Positions 8,401 to 16,475 of a stretch of 40,355 nt of DNA are shown here, one piece after another. The translations under genes were made by a program, and so were the position numbers. Within the stretch, counting starts at the first letter, position 1. Each line of letters opens with the position of its first letter. The notes below the pieces were generated by a model, which was not told the origin of the DNA, made no database searches, and saw only the letters and a program-made list of their open reading frames with translations. Source of the stretch: Chloroflexota bacterium (lineage in GTDB: Bacteria; Chloroflexota; Dehalococcoidia; Lucifugimonadales; JADFKI01); assembly GCA_022565015.1 (NCBI GenBank), contig JADFKI010000001.1, positions 1 to 40,355 of the forward strand, given 5' to 3'.

Positions 8401-10008
8401 GTTGCTGACCTGCGCGAACAGCTGCTTGAAGTAGTTGAATAGCAGAAGGTCCTGGTCCGACAGCACGGCCAGAGGCGTATCGTTGCCCATGGAGCCTATC
8501 GCCTCGGAGCCGTTGATCGCCATGGGCTCAAGGATCATGCGAAGGTCTTCCAGGGTGTATCCGAACGCCTTTTGCCTCTGCACGAGGGTGTCGAAATCGA
8601 AGCTGCCGGGATTATCCGTCTCCGGCAGGGAGTCCAGCGTCACACGGTTAGCTTCCAGCCATTGGCCGTAGGGTCTTCTGTTGGATAGCTCGGCCTTTAG
8701 CTCGGCGTCGTCGACGATGCGGCCAAGCTCGGTGTCGAGAAGAAACATGCGCCCTGGGTGGATTCGGTCCTTGTAAAGTATCTTTTCAGGCGGCACGTCC
8801 AGCACGCCCGTCTCGGAAGCCATCACCAGCAGGTCGTCCGACGTGACCAGATACCTGCATGGGCGCAGACCGTTTCTGTCCAGGACGGCGCAGACCCTCG
8901 TTCCGTCAGTGCCGATGATGAGTGCGGGGCCGTCCCATGGCTCCATCAGGTTGGCGTGGTACTCATAAAAGTCCTTTAGCGCCTGGTCCATGGGCAGATG
9001 GTCTCCCCACGCCTCGGGGATCATCATCATCAGGGAGTGGGCCAACGATCTTCCCGTGGCCATCAAGAGCTCCAGGGCATTGTCGAAACCGGCGGTATCG
9101 CTCTGTACGCCGCCGATTATCGGCAAGAGCTTCTTGACGTCCTCGCCGAGGACCGGGGACGCGAACATGGACTGACGCGCCGTCATCCAGTTGATGTTGC
9201 CGCGCACAGTGTTGATCTCGCCGTTATGAATGATGTACTTGTACGGATGCGCCAGCTTCCACGACCCAAGAGTATTTGTACTGAACCGGGAATGGACCAT
9301 TACAAATGAGCTTATTAGGAGTTCGTTGGCGAGGTCGTGATAGAAGTGCTCCAACTGGGAGGCCATTATGAGCCCCTTGTAGACAATCGTGTTTGAGGAC
9401 AGGCTGCATACGTAGAACTCATCACTGTTCGCCAGGTTCGAGCCTGCGACCGCGTTCTCGATCAGCCGCCGGATAACGTACAGCTTCAACTGAAAGGCGT
9501 CGCCGTCCGCGATGTCGGAGCTTTTCGCCACGAAAAACTGGCGAATGCCCGGCATGACCTTCCTCGCCAGCACGCCTATGGCATCCGGGGAAACGGGTAC
9601 GTCCCGCCAGCCGAGAAACGTCTGGCCTTCATCGCGGACGAGTCGTTCAATGGTCGCTTCGCACTCGCTTTGCTGCACGGGGTCTTTCGGAAAGAAGACC
9701 ATACCTACGCCGTAATCTCCGGGCGGCGGTAAGTCGATCCCAAGAGCTCGGCATTCCTCGGCGAAGAACTCGTGGGGCATCTGAATGAGCACACCGGCGC
9801 CGTCGCCGGTCTCCGGGTCTGAGCCGCACGCGCCGCGATGCTCTAGATTGACCAGGACCTCAAGACCCTGGTCGATGATGGTGTGGGACTTCGAGCCTTT
9901 GATATTCGCGACGAGGCCTACGCCGCAGGCGTCGTGCTCAAATCGAGGGTCGTAAAGACCCTGCTTGGTCAGCCTGGGAACGTATTCGGAGCTGTAACTA
10001 CGAGCCAT
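5443..10008 (-). CDS. gltB: glutamate synthase large subunit
   Basis: A 1521-residue large subunit of GOGAT, full length for the family. It makes two glutamates from glutamine and 2-oxoglutarate. Domains in order: an Ntn-type glutaminase with its nucleophile at Cys28 (HDACGVGL), implying removal of a 27-residue propeptide; a central domain; an FMN/synthase domain (GEGGQLPGDKV, SPPPHHDIYS, ISGDSGGTGASP); the [3Fe-4S] cysteines C1140, C1146 and C1151 (GCIMLRKCHLNTC); and a C-terminal glycine-rich beta-helix (GGKVVIRP, GATGGKAFIRG, TGGMVVVLG). Only 26 bases separate it from glnA upstream, so glnA-gltB-gltD is probably one operon. The ribosome site before the ATG is weak. Confidence 0.97.
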   Translation of the reverse strand: MARSYSSEYVPRLTKQGLYDPRFEHDACGVGLVANIKGSKSHTIIDQGLEVLVNLEHRGACGSDPETGDGAGVLIQMPHEFFAEECRALGIDLPPPGDYGVGMVFFPKDPVQQSECEATIERLVRDEGQTFLGWRDVPVSPDAIGVLARKVMPGIRQFFVAKSSDIADGDAFQLKLYVIRRLIENAVAGSNLANSDEFYVCSLSSNTIVYKGLIMASQLEHFYHDLANELLISSFVMVHSRFSTNTLGSWKLAHPYKYIIHNGEINTVRGNINWMTARQSMFASPVLGEDVKKLLPIIGGVQSDTAGFDNALELLMATGRSLAHSLMMMIPEAWGDHLPMDQALKDFYEYHANLMEPWDGPALIIGTDGTRVCAVLDRNGLRPCRYLVTSDDLLVMASETGVLDVPPEKILYKDRIHPGRMFLLDTELGRIVDDAELKAELSNRRPYGQWLEANRVTLDSLPETDNPGSFDFDTLVQRQKAFGYTLEDLRMILEPMAINGSEAIGSMGNDTPLAVLSDQDLLLFNYFKQLFAQVSNPPLDAIREELVTSLEATIGAEQNLFEETPEQSRQLRLRRPILTNDEMDKVRDIDLPKLKTKTLSMLFRPDEGAGALKREMDRLCEEASEAIREGYTILVLSDRGVNEVHAPIPSLLATAGVHHHLIREGTRTKVGLVVESGEPRDVAQFALLIGYGAGAVNPYVAFETLASLAKHNGFLEGSVDFETAEKNYVKAADKGILKIMSKMGISTIQSYRGAQIFEAVGLNDEVIDEYFTWTPSRVGGIGIAEIEEETRRRHASAYRAQMPTGGMDLAAGGSYLWRRGAEHHMWNPDTIASLQHAAKTNSWETYQQFAGASNGMNKELSTLRGLLEFKASEQPVPLDEVEPARDIVRRFATGAISLGSISRETHETLAIAMNRIGARSNTGEGGEDHHRYVLDADGKDRNSAVKQVASGRFGVTSNYLAHSTDLQIKMAQGSKPGEGGQLPGDKVDEYIGWIRRSTPQVELISPPPHHDIYSIEDLAQLIYDLKNANPSARVHVKLVAEAGVGTIAAGVSKGHGDVVLISGDSGGTGASPESSIKNAGLPWEMGLAETQQVLVMNDLRGRIVVQTDGQLKTGRDVAIACLLGAEEFGFATAPLITLGCIMLRKCHLNTCSVGIATQDPVLRKQFAGKPEHLINYFFFIAEEFRLIMADLGFRTVNEMVGRVDMLDGRTAIDHWKAKGLDFSQLLYKPDVPKEVATYCTQEQDHELWKSLDNVIIDESRDAIERQEPVVLHMSIRNQNRTVGTTLSYEISKRYGEDGLPEDTITINFKGSVGQSFAAYLAKGVTMLVTGDANDYFCKGLSGGKVVIRPPAESTFTPEENILVGNVVLYGATGGKAFIRGVAGERFAVRNSGAHAVVEGVGDHGCEYMTGGMVVVLGPTGRNFAAGMSGGEAYVLDESGRFASLCNRAMVGLEAVEDDNDIDSLRSLVKEHYDRTGSANAKRVLKSWDDMLPKFVKIMPNDYKRVLEERRRGEDEATKAAD

Positions 10009-10034
10009 GACTCTGTCCCAAAATAACGCTCAAA

Positions 10035-11372
10035 CTAAAGCACCGGGAGATAGCGTTGTAACTCATAATTTGTGACATGGGAGTGGTAGCTTTCCCACTC
10101 GATCTTCTTATTCTCGATAAAGCTCCTAAAGACCTGGTCTCCCAGCGACTGCCGCACGAGCTCGCTGCTCTCGGCGACCTGGATCGCCTCCCAGAGGTTG
10201 CGGGGGAGAGCCTCGATTCCCTGCGAATCTCTCTCTTCCTGGCTCATCTGGTGGACGTTCTCCTCAACGGGAGGCGGGAGCTCGTATTTCTCCTCGATTC
10301 CCTGCAGGCCCGCGGCCAGCATTACGCTGAAGGCGAGGTAGGGATTGCAGGCGGGATCGGGCGCCCTGTATTCGATTCTTCGAGATGCCTCGCGCCCAGG
10401 CTTGTACGCCGGCACGCGAATGAGGTCCGACCGGTTGACCATCGCCCATGATACGTAGGTCGGCGCCTCAAATCTGGGGACCAGCCTCTTGTACGAGTTG
10501 ACCCACTGGTTCGTGACGGCCGTTATCTCTCTGGCGTGACGCATGAGGCCCGAGATAAAGTATTTTGCCACCCTTGAAAGGTGATAGGCATCGTCGGCGT
10601 CGTAGAATACGTTCCTGTCGCCCTTGAAGAGCGACTGGTGCGTATGCATGCCGTTTCCGTTGATGTCCGGGTCCGGCTTGGGCATGAACGATGCAAAGTA
10701 GCCGTGCTGTTGGGCCACCTCTTTCACGACCAGCCGGTAAGTCATAACGGTATCCGCCATGGTCAGGGCGTCGGTATGTCTCAGGTCGATCTCATGTTGG
10801 CTTGGCGCCACCTCATGATGGCTGGACTCTACCGGTATGCCAAGCTCCTCCAGCATGAGCACCGTCTCACGTCTCAGGTCCGTGGCAAGGTCCGTGGCGT
10901 CCTGGTCAAAGTAGCTGCCCTGGTCCAGGGGCTTCGTGCCCTTGGCGTCCTCGAAGTAGAAGTACTCCATCTCCGGCGCGACGTAGTAGGTGTAGCCCAG
11001 CTTGGAGGCGCGCTTCAGGTTCCGCCTGAGAACCGCCCTGGGATCGCCCTCGAAGGGCTCGTCGTCCGGAGTAATGATGTCGCAGAACATCCTGGCTACC
11101 GCGTTAGTGCGCGGTCTCCAGGGAAGTATGCTGAAGGTGTTGGGGTCAGGGAGGGCGTACAGGTCGCGCTCGTCCGACCTTATGAAGCCTTCGATCGCTG
11201 AGCCGTCGAACCCCATGCCCCGGGTCAGCGCGCCCTCCAGCTCTTCGACCGTGATGGCGAAGCCCTTCAGTTTCCCGAGAATGTCGGCGAACCACAGACG
11301 GATGAACTTGACGTCGTTCTCCCGCGCTTCGTGTAGGACGAATTCGATTGCTTCCGGGTCTCGGGCTAACAT
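10035..11372 (-). CDS. glnA: type I glutamine synthetase (alpha subgroup)
   Basis: A 445-residue ATP-dependent enzyme joining ammonia to glutamate, active as a cytoplasmic dodecamer. Family marks: the beta-grasp start FIRLWFADILGKLKGF, the metal-binding stretch YYVAPEMEYFYF, the ATP/glutamate region NGNGMHTHQSLF, and RRIEYRAPDPACNPYLAFS. The length and the sequence EKYELPPP where the beta group carries its adenylylated tyrosine loop point to the alpha subgroup, which is not adenylylated; control would then be by feedback or repressor. A possible -10 TATAAC lies at 11401-11396, but no good -35 and only a weak ribosome site are visible. It leads the glnA-gltB-gltD block. Confidence 0.97.
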   Translation of the reverse strand: MLARDPEAIEFVLHEARENDVKFIRLWFADILGKLKGFAITVEELEGALTRGMGFDGSAIEGFIRSDERDLYALPDPNTFSILPWRPRTNAVARMFCDIITPDDEPFEGDPRAVLRRNLKRASKLGYTYYVAPEMEYFYFEDAKGTKPLDQGSYFDQDATDLATDLRRETVLMLEELGIPVESSHHEVAPSQHEIDLRHTDALTMADTVMTYRLVVKEVAQQHGYFASFMPKPDPDINGNGMHTHQSLFKGDRNVFYDADDAYHLSRVAKYFISGLMRHAREITAVTNQWVNSYKRLVPRFEAPTYVSWAMVNRSDLIRVPAYKPGREASRRIEYRAPDPACNPYLAFSVMLAAGLQGIEEKYELPPPVEENVHQMSQEERDSQGIEALPRNLWEAIQVAESSELVRQSLGDQVFRSFIENKKIEWESYHSHVTNYELQRYLPVL

Positions 11373-11663
11373 GACATCCGTTTCCAGATTACCTTGTTAT
11401 ACAGATATTGCCGATTGAAAAGTAGTGGACTGCTACCAGGAGTGGCGAAGAGGAGCGCAAGAGGCTTCCGAGACCTCTCATTTGCCCGCGACTGGACGCC
11501 GTGTCGACCGGCTGCGCTCTGACCGACTATAGCAGTTTGTGAAAAAAGCGTCAAACATTTATTCCTATGCCATACGGTAGTTTGCATCGGCGTGGAAGGG
11601 CTCTCAAACAGAGTAGCCGGTTCATGTTGCTTATGGATGTCTCCCATCGATTTCGACTAAAAT

Positions 11664-11710
11664 AAAAAGGACTCCGCTTTCTAGCTCCCTCAAGCCGCGG
11701 CGTCCCTTTT
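11664..11710. terminator. imperfect hairpin with A and T ends
   Basis: A-rich left arm (11664-11677, AAAA..GGAC..CCGC) pairs with the right arm (11697-11710, GCGG..GTCC..TTTT) with two mismatches and a 19-base loop. It has U-tract potential in both directions. No intact gene directly abuts it except the small membrane ORF on the minus strand 225 bases away. Confidence 0.3.
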
Positions 11711-11934
11711 CTGATTAGCTCTGTAAGTGTCTTAAACGTCGAAGCGGAGGAAGACATTTACCGGATGAGTATGATTCCTCATCTCGTCTACCCCTCGCCT
11801 TCGCCTGTCGCCAAAGAGGCCCCTGTCAAAAGTGAAATTGTCGATTACTGTTGCCAACCCTCTGGATGCTGATGCCGTCCGCGCTACTTCCGTCTTACTA
11901 CTCATGCCCTGAATCGGGCCAGTCAAGGAGCAGC

Positions 11935-12036
11935 CTATTCCTTGGAGCGGTTCTTCCTCAAGCGGCTGGGGACTACGACCCATATCGCAAATAGCCCTAT
12001 GAACGCAACCGCGCCTAGTACCGCTTCAATTCCCAT
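11935..12036 (-). CDS. possible 33-residue single-span membrane protein
   Basis: A short frame on the minus strand from the ATG at 12034-12036 to a TAG at 11935-11937. It encodes MGIEAVLGAVAFIGLFAIWVV, a clear hydrophobic helix of about 20 residues, followed by a basic tail (PSRLRKNRSKE) that fits the positive-inside rule with the C terminus in the cytoplasm. GAGGG lies four bases before the ATG and GGAGG a little further up. Short single-span proteins of this type are common in Chloroflexi but I cannot name a family. It lies about 560 bases upstream of glnA on the same strand. Confidence 0.45.
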   Translation of the reverse strand: MGIEAVLGAVAFIGLFAIWVVVPSRLRKNRSKE

Positions 12037-12701
12037 TTATCCCTCTGGCCTCCGAGATGTTGCCGACAAGCGCAGGCGAAACCTGGCGCCTTTTTGTTTC
12101 TACTTTTGACATTCTGGACTGTCAATGTTTCCCGGGTATTTCCTAATTGTTAACTTTTTGTTACACATTGCCCCTGGCAGCGGCCCTAAATCAACGCCGT
12201 TACCGGATGGGTCCGCCCATCTGGATCGAGCACGTGTACGCATCAAGGGAATATGAGAGGGCCACCGCCAAGTTGCCGTGGCTCTTTCGAGCGATGCCTA
12301 CCGGAGGCGTAGCGGAGCTTCCATCGGGTTAGCTGGCTTTCGAGTACATGTCAGGCTGTGCTGGCCCGGCGTCATCACTCGCATCGCCATTGCCCTTGCC
12401 AATCCGCCTGAGGGAGGAATTATTCAACAAAGGCATAGAATTGCAAGCACCCTTCCGCAACGCTTCACATGACCTCTGGCCAACTCGAAGCACCCTGCCA
12501 AGCCGCATACGCCATCCAAGTCAGCGTCATAGGTGATGTGCTTGAGCAGGTGTTGCCACAGGCGGATTCCTTCAGTTTCCACAGGTTGGTGGCTTGGCGC
12601 ACGAAAGTGGTGAGATAAGTGTTTCTAACCCCATTTGAGGTGTTATGGCCTGGACTTTCAACCTATTCTTAAACAAATCAAAAACTCGCACATCGGGATA
12701 G

Positions 12702-13604
12702 TCAGTCGGTCCTGTTGACGAAGGCCCTTAAGGCGTCGAAGTACGGCGCGCCACCGACGGCGTAGGTGTCGTTGTGTCCCGCGCCCCTTATCGCGTAAAA
12801 GGCCTTGGGCTCGTTTGCCGCTTCAAACAGCTCGCGCGCCATCTCTATAGGTATCATATAGTCCTGGTCGCCGTGCAACACCATGACGGGCGTGTGCACC
12901 TGTCCTATCTTGGCGAGGGCGTCGAAGCGGCTCTGCACTATTAGACCCAGAGGCACGACCTTCGACACGACGGGATGCAGCTTATGGGCCATCTCTTGAA
13001 TAGACGTGAACGGCGACTCCAGCACCAGCGCTCGAGGGGGATAGCGCGTCGCAAGCTCGACCGCCACGGCTGCGCCCAGCGAGCGCCCGAAGTAGACGAT
13101 GCCTTCGTCGGCCTCGAGCCCGGTGCGCGCCTTCGTGTAATCCAGCGCCGCCTCGGCATCCAGATACAAGCCTTGTTCAGACGGTGTGCCCTCGCTGTTA
13201 CCGTAGCCGCGATAGTCGAAAAGGAACACGCTGACTCTGAGCTGCTCACGCATTAGCACGAGGTTTTCGACACGATGCCCGATATTGCCCGCGTTGCCGT
13301 GAAACCAGATGATAACCCGCTTGCCGTCTCCGGGAACAAACCAGCCGTGTAGCTTTACGCCGTCGGAGGTCGTAATGGTCACGTCTTCGTAGACGAGCCC
13401 GGCGTCGCCCGGCGTGGACCTCACCTCTCTATCCGGGAAGAACACGAGCTGTTTATCGAGCAATTTCGTCTGCCTCGCTCCCAGGGCCAACAGCACGAGC
13501 AGGCCTGCAATCAGCAGGACGGACCGTGCGACGGCCAGCAATCGACGCATCAGAGAGCGGCCGAGTAGCTGCTTGGTGACCCTGTTTGGTCTCATCCACG
13601 TCAT
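12702..13604 (-). CDS. membrane-anchored alpha/beta hydrolase (BEM46/ABHD13-like)
   Basis: A 300-residue alpha/beta-hydrolase. Residues 20-42 form a hydrophobic helix after a basic start, so the protein is probably anchored in the membrane with the catalytic domain outside. The fold's marks are present: the oxyanion segment FHGNAGN (101-107), YRGYGNSEG (131-139), the nucleophile Ser175 in GRSLGA, the acid at Asp246 or Asp248 in HGDQDYMIP and His277 in GAGHND. This is the BEM46/ABHD13/YfhR pattern, whose members are serine hydrolases of uncertain substrate. Downstream Met residues (4, 19) are possible alternative starts. It appears to be transcribed alone. Confidence 0.85.
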   Translation of the reverse strand: MTWMRPNRVTKQLLGRSLMRRLLAVARSVLLIAGLLVLLALGARQTKLLDKQLVFFPDREVRSTPGDAGLVYEDVTITTSDGVKLHGWFVPGDGKRVIIWFHGNAGNIGHRVENLVLMREQLRVSVFLFDYRGYGNSEGTPSEQGLYLDAEAALDYTKARTGLEADEGIVYFGRSLGAAVAVELATRYPPRALVLESPFTSIQEMAHKLHPVVSKVVPLGLIVQSRFDALAKIGQVHTPVMVLHGDQDYMIPIEMARELFEAANEPKAFYAIRGAGHNDTYAVGGAPYFDALRAFVNRTD

Positions 13605-13841
13605 CTTACCAAGGGTGCCATCCGCAGTACACGGAGTATTCGCCGCGTTAAAAGAAAATCCTCACACATTTCTCATAACCCCCCGCACTTTGCTCATGCC
13701 TTATTCACGTAAAATAAGAGATATTCAGGGTGATCCAGAATCGGAGCGGGAATCTCCCGTGAAAATCCGTGCACCCGGATGAAGCCGTCCGACCTCGAAT
13801 CTGGGTGCTGAAAGGTGGTCACCGTGGTAGGAGGCGGAAGG

Positions 13842-14870
13842 TTGAAGAAATTTCTTGTTCCCTTAGACGGCAGCGAGTTTTCCCAGTGCGTGCTTCCCCT
13901 GGTGGCGCACATGGCACGAAGACTGGGAGCCAGTATCACCTTGCTCTGCGTTATCGACCCCGACGCGGTAGACGTGCAGAGGATAACGGGATGGAATGGC
14001 TCCAGCACGGACATTACCATGGGCGGCGCGGCGCCGGAGACCTTGAGGGCCAGGCCAGTGTTCAGCAAGGACCCGCCGCGAAACCCGCACGCCAGTGGCG
14101 CCGTAGTCAGGCCGTACGCCTCCCAGGTATTCGAAGGCGTGCAGGGAGCAGTCAAGGAGTGGTTTGCCAAGGAAACCAGGCGTCTGGGAATTGAGGACAT
14201 CGCTACCTCTCGGGTCGAGTTCGGGAAGATCGAGGAAACGATCGTCAAGGTAGCCGAAAGGGAAGGCTTCGATCTCATCGCCATGACTACTCACGGACGA
14301 ACGCCCCTGGGCCGAGGCATATGGGGCAGCGTGGCCGACAAGGTCATCCGCACGAGCAGCGTCCCCGTACTGGCCGTCAAGTCGGACGACGACCCGGCCA
14401 AGATGCCGGAAGACGTAACCATGCGCACGGTGATCGTGCCCCTGGACGGGTCCGACTTAGCCGAGCAGGTGCTTCCTCAAATAGAGTGGCTGGCTCGAAG
14501 CTTGGCTCTAAAGGTGTTGCTTGTCCGTGCGGTTGATATGGGGGCTTTCGTCATGCCGACGAACGGCTACCACTTCATCAGCACTATTTCCCTGGACGAG
14601 GTCCTCGGCAAAGAGGCCGAGGAGTATCTGGAGGGTGTAGCCAACAGACTCCGCAGCAAAGGTCTCGATATCGCATGGCGCGTTGTCTGGGGCAACGCGG
14701 CCAGGGCCATAGTAGACTTCGCCAGGGAGACCGACGCGGACATGGTCGCAATGGCCACGCACGCCCGGTCCGGCCTGCCTCGCCTCATTATCGGCAGCGT
14801 GTCCGAAAAAGTGGTCCGGTCTTCCGGAGAACCGGTGCTCATCGTTCCGCCTCTCCAGCAGGCCGCATGA
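13842..14870 (+). CDS. tandem universal stress protein (two UspA domains)
   Basis: A 342-residue protein made of two UspA domains. The start is taken as the TTG at 13842 because GGAGG ends seven bases before it and the sequence then begins LKKFLVPLDGSEFS, the proper first strand; a GTG 27 bases earlier has no site. Domain 1 ends with ATP-loop-like MTTHGRTPLGRGIWGSVADKVIRTSSVPVLAV; domain 2 begins VIVPLDGSDLAEQVL and ends MATHARSGLPRLIIGSVSEKVVRSSGEPVLIV. Such tandem proteins bind ATP or are regulated by it and act in stress survival. Both domains keep the G/S-rich loop, so nucleotide binding is expected. It stands alone. Confidence 0.9.
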   Translation: MKKFLVPLDGSEFSQCVLPLVAHMARRLGASITLLCVIDPDAVDVQRITGWNGSSTDITMGGAAPETLRARPVFSKDPPRNPHASGAVVRPYASQVFEGVQGAVKEWFAKETRRLGIEDIATSRVEFGKIEETIVKVAEREGFDLIAMTTHGRTPLGRGIWGSVADKVIRTSSVPVLAVKSDDDPAKMPEDVTMRTVIVPLDGSDLAEQVLPQIEWLARSLALKVLLVRAVDMGAFVMPTNGYHFISTISLDEVLGKEAEEYLEGVANRLRSKGLDIAWRVVWGNAARAIVDFARETDADMVAMATHARSGLPRLIIGSVSEKVVRSSGEPVLIVPPLQQAA

Positions 14871-15090
14871 GACGTCGATGTGTCTATGGATGATTTGTCG
14901 TCCCCATCGGCAAATGTTGGTCAATTGGGAGATGCGACCATGAATGCGGCCTTTAACGGGTGAGGACTGCGGCGGAATCATTACCCGACGCGACTTCCTC
15001 ACGCTCCTGTCCAGTCAGCCCAGCTCGGCGCAGCTTTGGACTCCCTCCCCCCGGTGAGCCCAATCGCTAAGACCTGCGCCGTATCTCACG
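14871..15090. other. non-coding stretch after the universal stress protein
   Basis: The gap to the next gene (15194) is 323 bases. No gene is apparent in this first part. The right part holds a terminator-like hairpin and a promoter, listed separately. Confidence 0.5.
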
Positions 15091-15124
15091 AGGGGCCGCA
15101 TCCAGCCGCGGCCCCTTGGCTTTT
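15091..15124 (+). terminator. hairpin followed by T run
   Basis: AGGGGCCGC (15091-15099) and GCGGCCCCT (15108-15116) form a 9-bp GC-rich stem with an eight-base loop. TTTT follows at 15121-15124. It is 220 bases after the universal stress protein stop and directly before the SDR promoter, which it would insulate. Confidence 0.5.
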
Positions 15125-15149
15125 CCTCACGTAGCGTCCCCACTACTCC

Positions 15150-15158
15150 TGTTATAAT
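15150..15158 (+). promoter_or_regulatory. extended -10 promoter for the first SDR gene
   Basis: TGTTATAAT: a consensus TATAAT (15153-15158) with the TG of an extended -10 one base upstream. No good -35 is visible, which is usual for extended -10 promoters. The ATG is 36 bases downstream. Confidence 0.55.
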
Positions 15159-15193
15159 CAGCCTCGCGAACGGAGAGCCATGGGAGAGTCACC

Positions 15194-15964
15194 ATGAGAC
15201 TAGAGGGCAAAGTGGCCTTGATAAGCGGAGCGGCGGCGGGCCTACGCCGCGAGCTGATGGGCTTCGGCGGCGCGTCGGCCTGGATGTTCCTGCGCGAGGG
15301 CGCCAGGGTGATGCTCGGCGACATCAACGAAGAGCTGGGCGAGAGGTCGGCGTCCCAGATGCGCGACGAGGGCTACGACGCGAGGTTCGTCAGGCTCGAC
15401 GTTACTCAAGAGCAGGACTGGATCGATGCCGTCAAGGCGACCGTGGATGCCTTCGGCAAGCTCGATGTCCTGGTGAACAACGCGGGCACCGGGGCGCAGC
15501 AGAACGTCGAGGATACGACGGTCGAGATCTGGGACGGCCAGATGAACGTTCACGCCAAGGGCGCTTTCCTGGGCATGAAGCATGCCATACCGGAGATGCG
15601 TCGCGCAGGGGGCGGCTCTATCGTGAACATCTCTTCCATCAACGGCCTCGTCGGCAGCCCGACCTCCACGGCCTACCACGCCGCCAAGGCCGCCGTGCGC
15701 CTGCTGACGAAGAACGCCGCTATGCAGTACGCAGGGGAGAGCATTCGCGTGAACTCGGTCCACCCCGGCTACGCATGGACGCCGCTCACCGAGAAGAATT
15801 TCTCCATAAAGGAGCACCTCGACGAGCGCGTGGCACGGGTGCCCATGGGCAGGATTTGCGACGCCGACGAGATCGCCAACGGCATCCTGTACCTGGCTTC
15901 GGACGAATCGTCGTTCGTCACGGGCTCGGAGCTTGTCATCGACGGCGGCATGACGGCGCAATAG
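15194..15964 (+). CDS. short-chain dehydrogenase/reductase with a lengthened nucleotide loop
   Basis: A 256-residue SDR oxidoreductase, cytoplasmic, of unknown substrate. GGGAGAG lies five bases before the ATG. The catalytic residues are all present: NNAG (95-98), Ser148 in NISSI, Tyr161 and Lys165 in YHAAK, plus the late HPGYAWTPL segment and IDGGMTAQ terminus. The N-terminal TGxxxGxG loop is unusual: SGAAAG is followed by LRRELM before GFGGASA, about six residues longer than in classical SDRs. That fits a separate subgroup rather than damage, because the frame and all other motifs are intact. Its own promoter is just upstream. Confidence 0.9.
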   Translation: MRLEGKVALISGAAAGLRRELMGFGGASAWMFLREGARVMLGDINEELGERSASQMRDEGYDARFVRLDVTQEQDWIDAVKATVDAFGKLDVLVNNAGTGAQQNVEDTTVEIWDGQMNVHAKGAFLGMKHAIPEMRRAGGGSIVNISSINGLVGSPTSTAYHAAKAAVRLLTKNAAMQYAGESIRVNSVHPGYAWTPLTEKNFSIKEHLDERVARVPMGRICDADEIANGILYLASDESSFVTGSELVIDGGMTAQ

Positions 15965-16063
15965 GCTTTTCGTTCAATACAAGCTAGGAGAAGGTCTGAG
16001 GCAAGAATACAGTCTATCGAATTTAGGTAGGAAAACTGATGACGATCAGAAGGACCAGGAATA

Positions 16064-16381
16064 ATGACGTCCGATAACGAAGACAGAACTTCTGATTCTG
16101 ACCCTAGATTAACCTTGTCTTACCCTGACAACGGGGAACTGTACGAGGATAGAGCAGCGCTTCGAAATGCAGTGAATTTCACGACGGCGCAGAGGGCATA
16201 CGTGTATTCTAGGAACCTGAAGGAGTTGGACACTCTTGGAGAGGAGGAGCTGTCCTTCCTAGCGGTAGAGAGCTTCCGCCAATACGTGGAAGCAACAGAG
16301 GATCTGCTGGGCTGGTTGTCTGCCCTAAGGGACTGGTATCCGGGCACAGCTGAAGGCTCCCTCTGCCCAGTGGGTGCTTGA
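16064..16381 (+). CDS. hypothetical protein, possibly shortened by a frameshift
   Basis: A 105-residue acidic protein with a ribosome site (AGGA five bases before the ATG). I do not recognise a named family. It has a mostly helical look, from RNAVNFTTAQRAYVYSRNLKELD to FRQYVEATEDLLGWLSALRDWYPG. After that the frame ends within eight codons. In the +1 frame from 16353 the sequence stays open for 30 codons (SAQWVLDTLSLPSWRNDK) to a TGA at 16443-16445, so the original protein may have been longer by about 25 residues. No membrane segment or motif is visible. It is followed after 94 bases by a membrane protein gene. Confidence 0.5.
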   Translation: MTSDNEDRTSDSDPRLTLSYPDNGELYEDRAALRNAVNFTTAQRAYVYSRNLKELDTLGEEELSFLAVESFRQYVEATEDLLGWLSALRDWYPGTAEGSLCPVGA

Positions 16382-16475
16382 CACCCTCTCTTTGCCAAGT
16401 TGGAGAAACGATAAAAGTGCATTCATAGGATTTGATCTGCCGTGAGATCCATGGAAGTGGTCCCAAGGAGGCATA

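Larger units (their letters stand above)
11373..12701. other. 1.3-kb gene-poor region upstream of glnA
   Basis: Apart from a possible 33-residue membrane protein (11935-12036) and an imperfect hairpin (11664-11710), I find nothing assignable here. Open frames are short, lack ribosome sites and resemble no family I know. The stretch 12120-12160 is A+T rich. The right part (12200-12650) has a coding-like composition but no intact gene and may be a decayed gene. Confidence 0.5.

Noticed and set aside
12424..12624. 66-codon open frame on the minus strand with protein-like text (VETEGIRLWQHLLKHITYDADLDGV)
   Set aside because: No start codon with a ribosome site, cut by stops on both sides and not tied to any family; at most a remnant.
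13712..13734. A+T-rich hairpin-like stretch before the universal stress protein
   Set aside because: A short CTTATT/AATAAG pairing without correct promoter spacing or T run; too weak to call.
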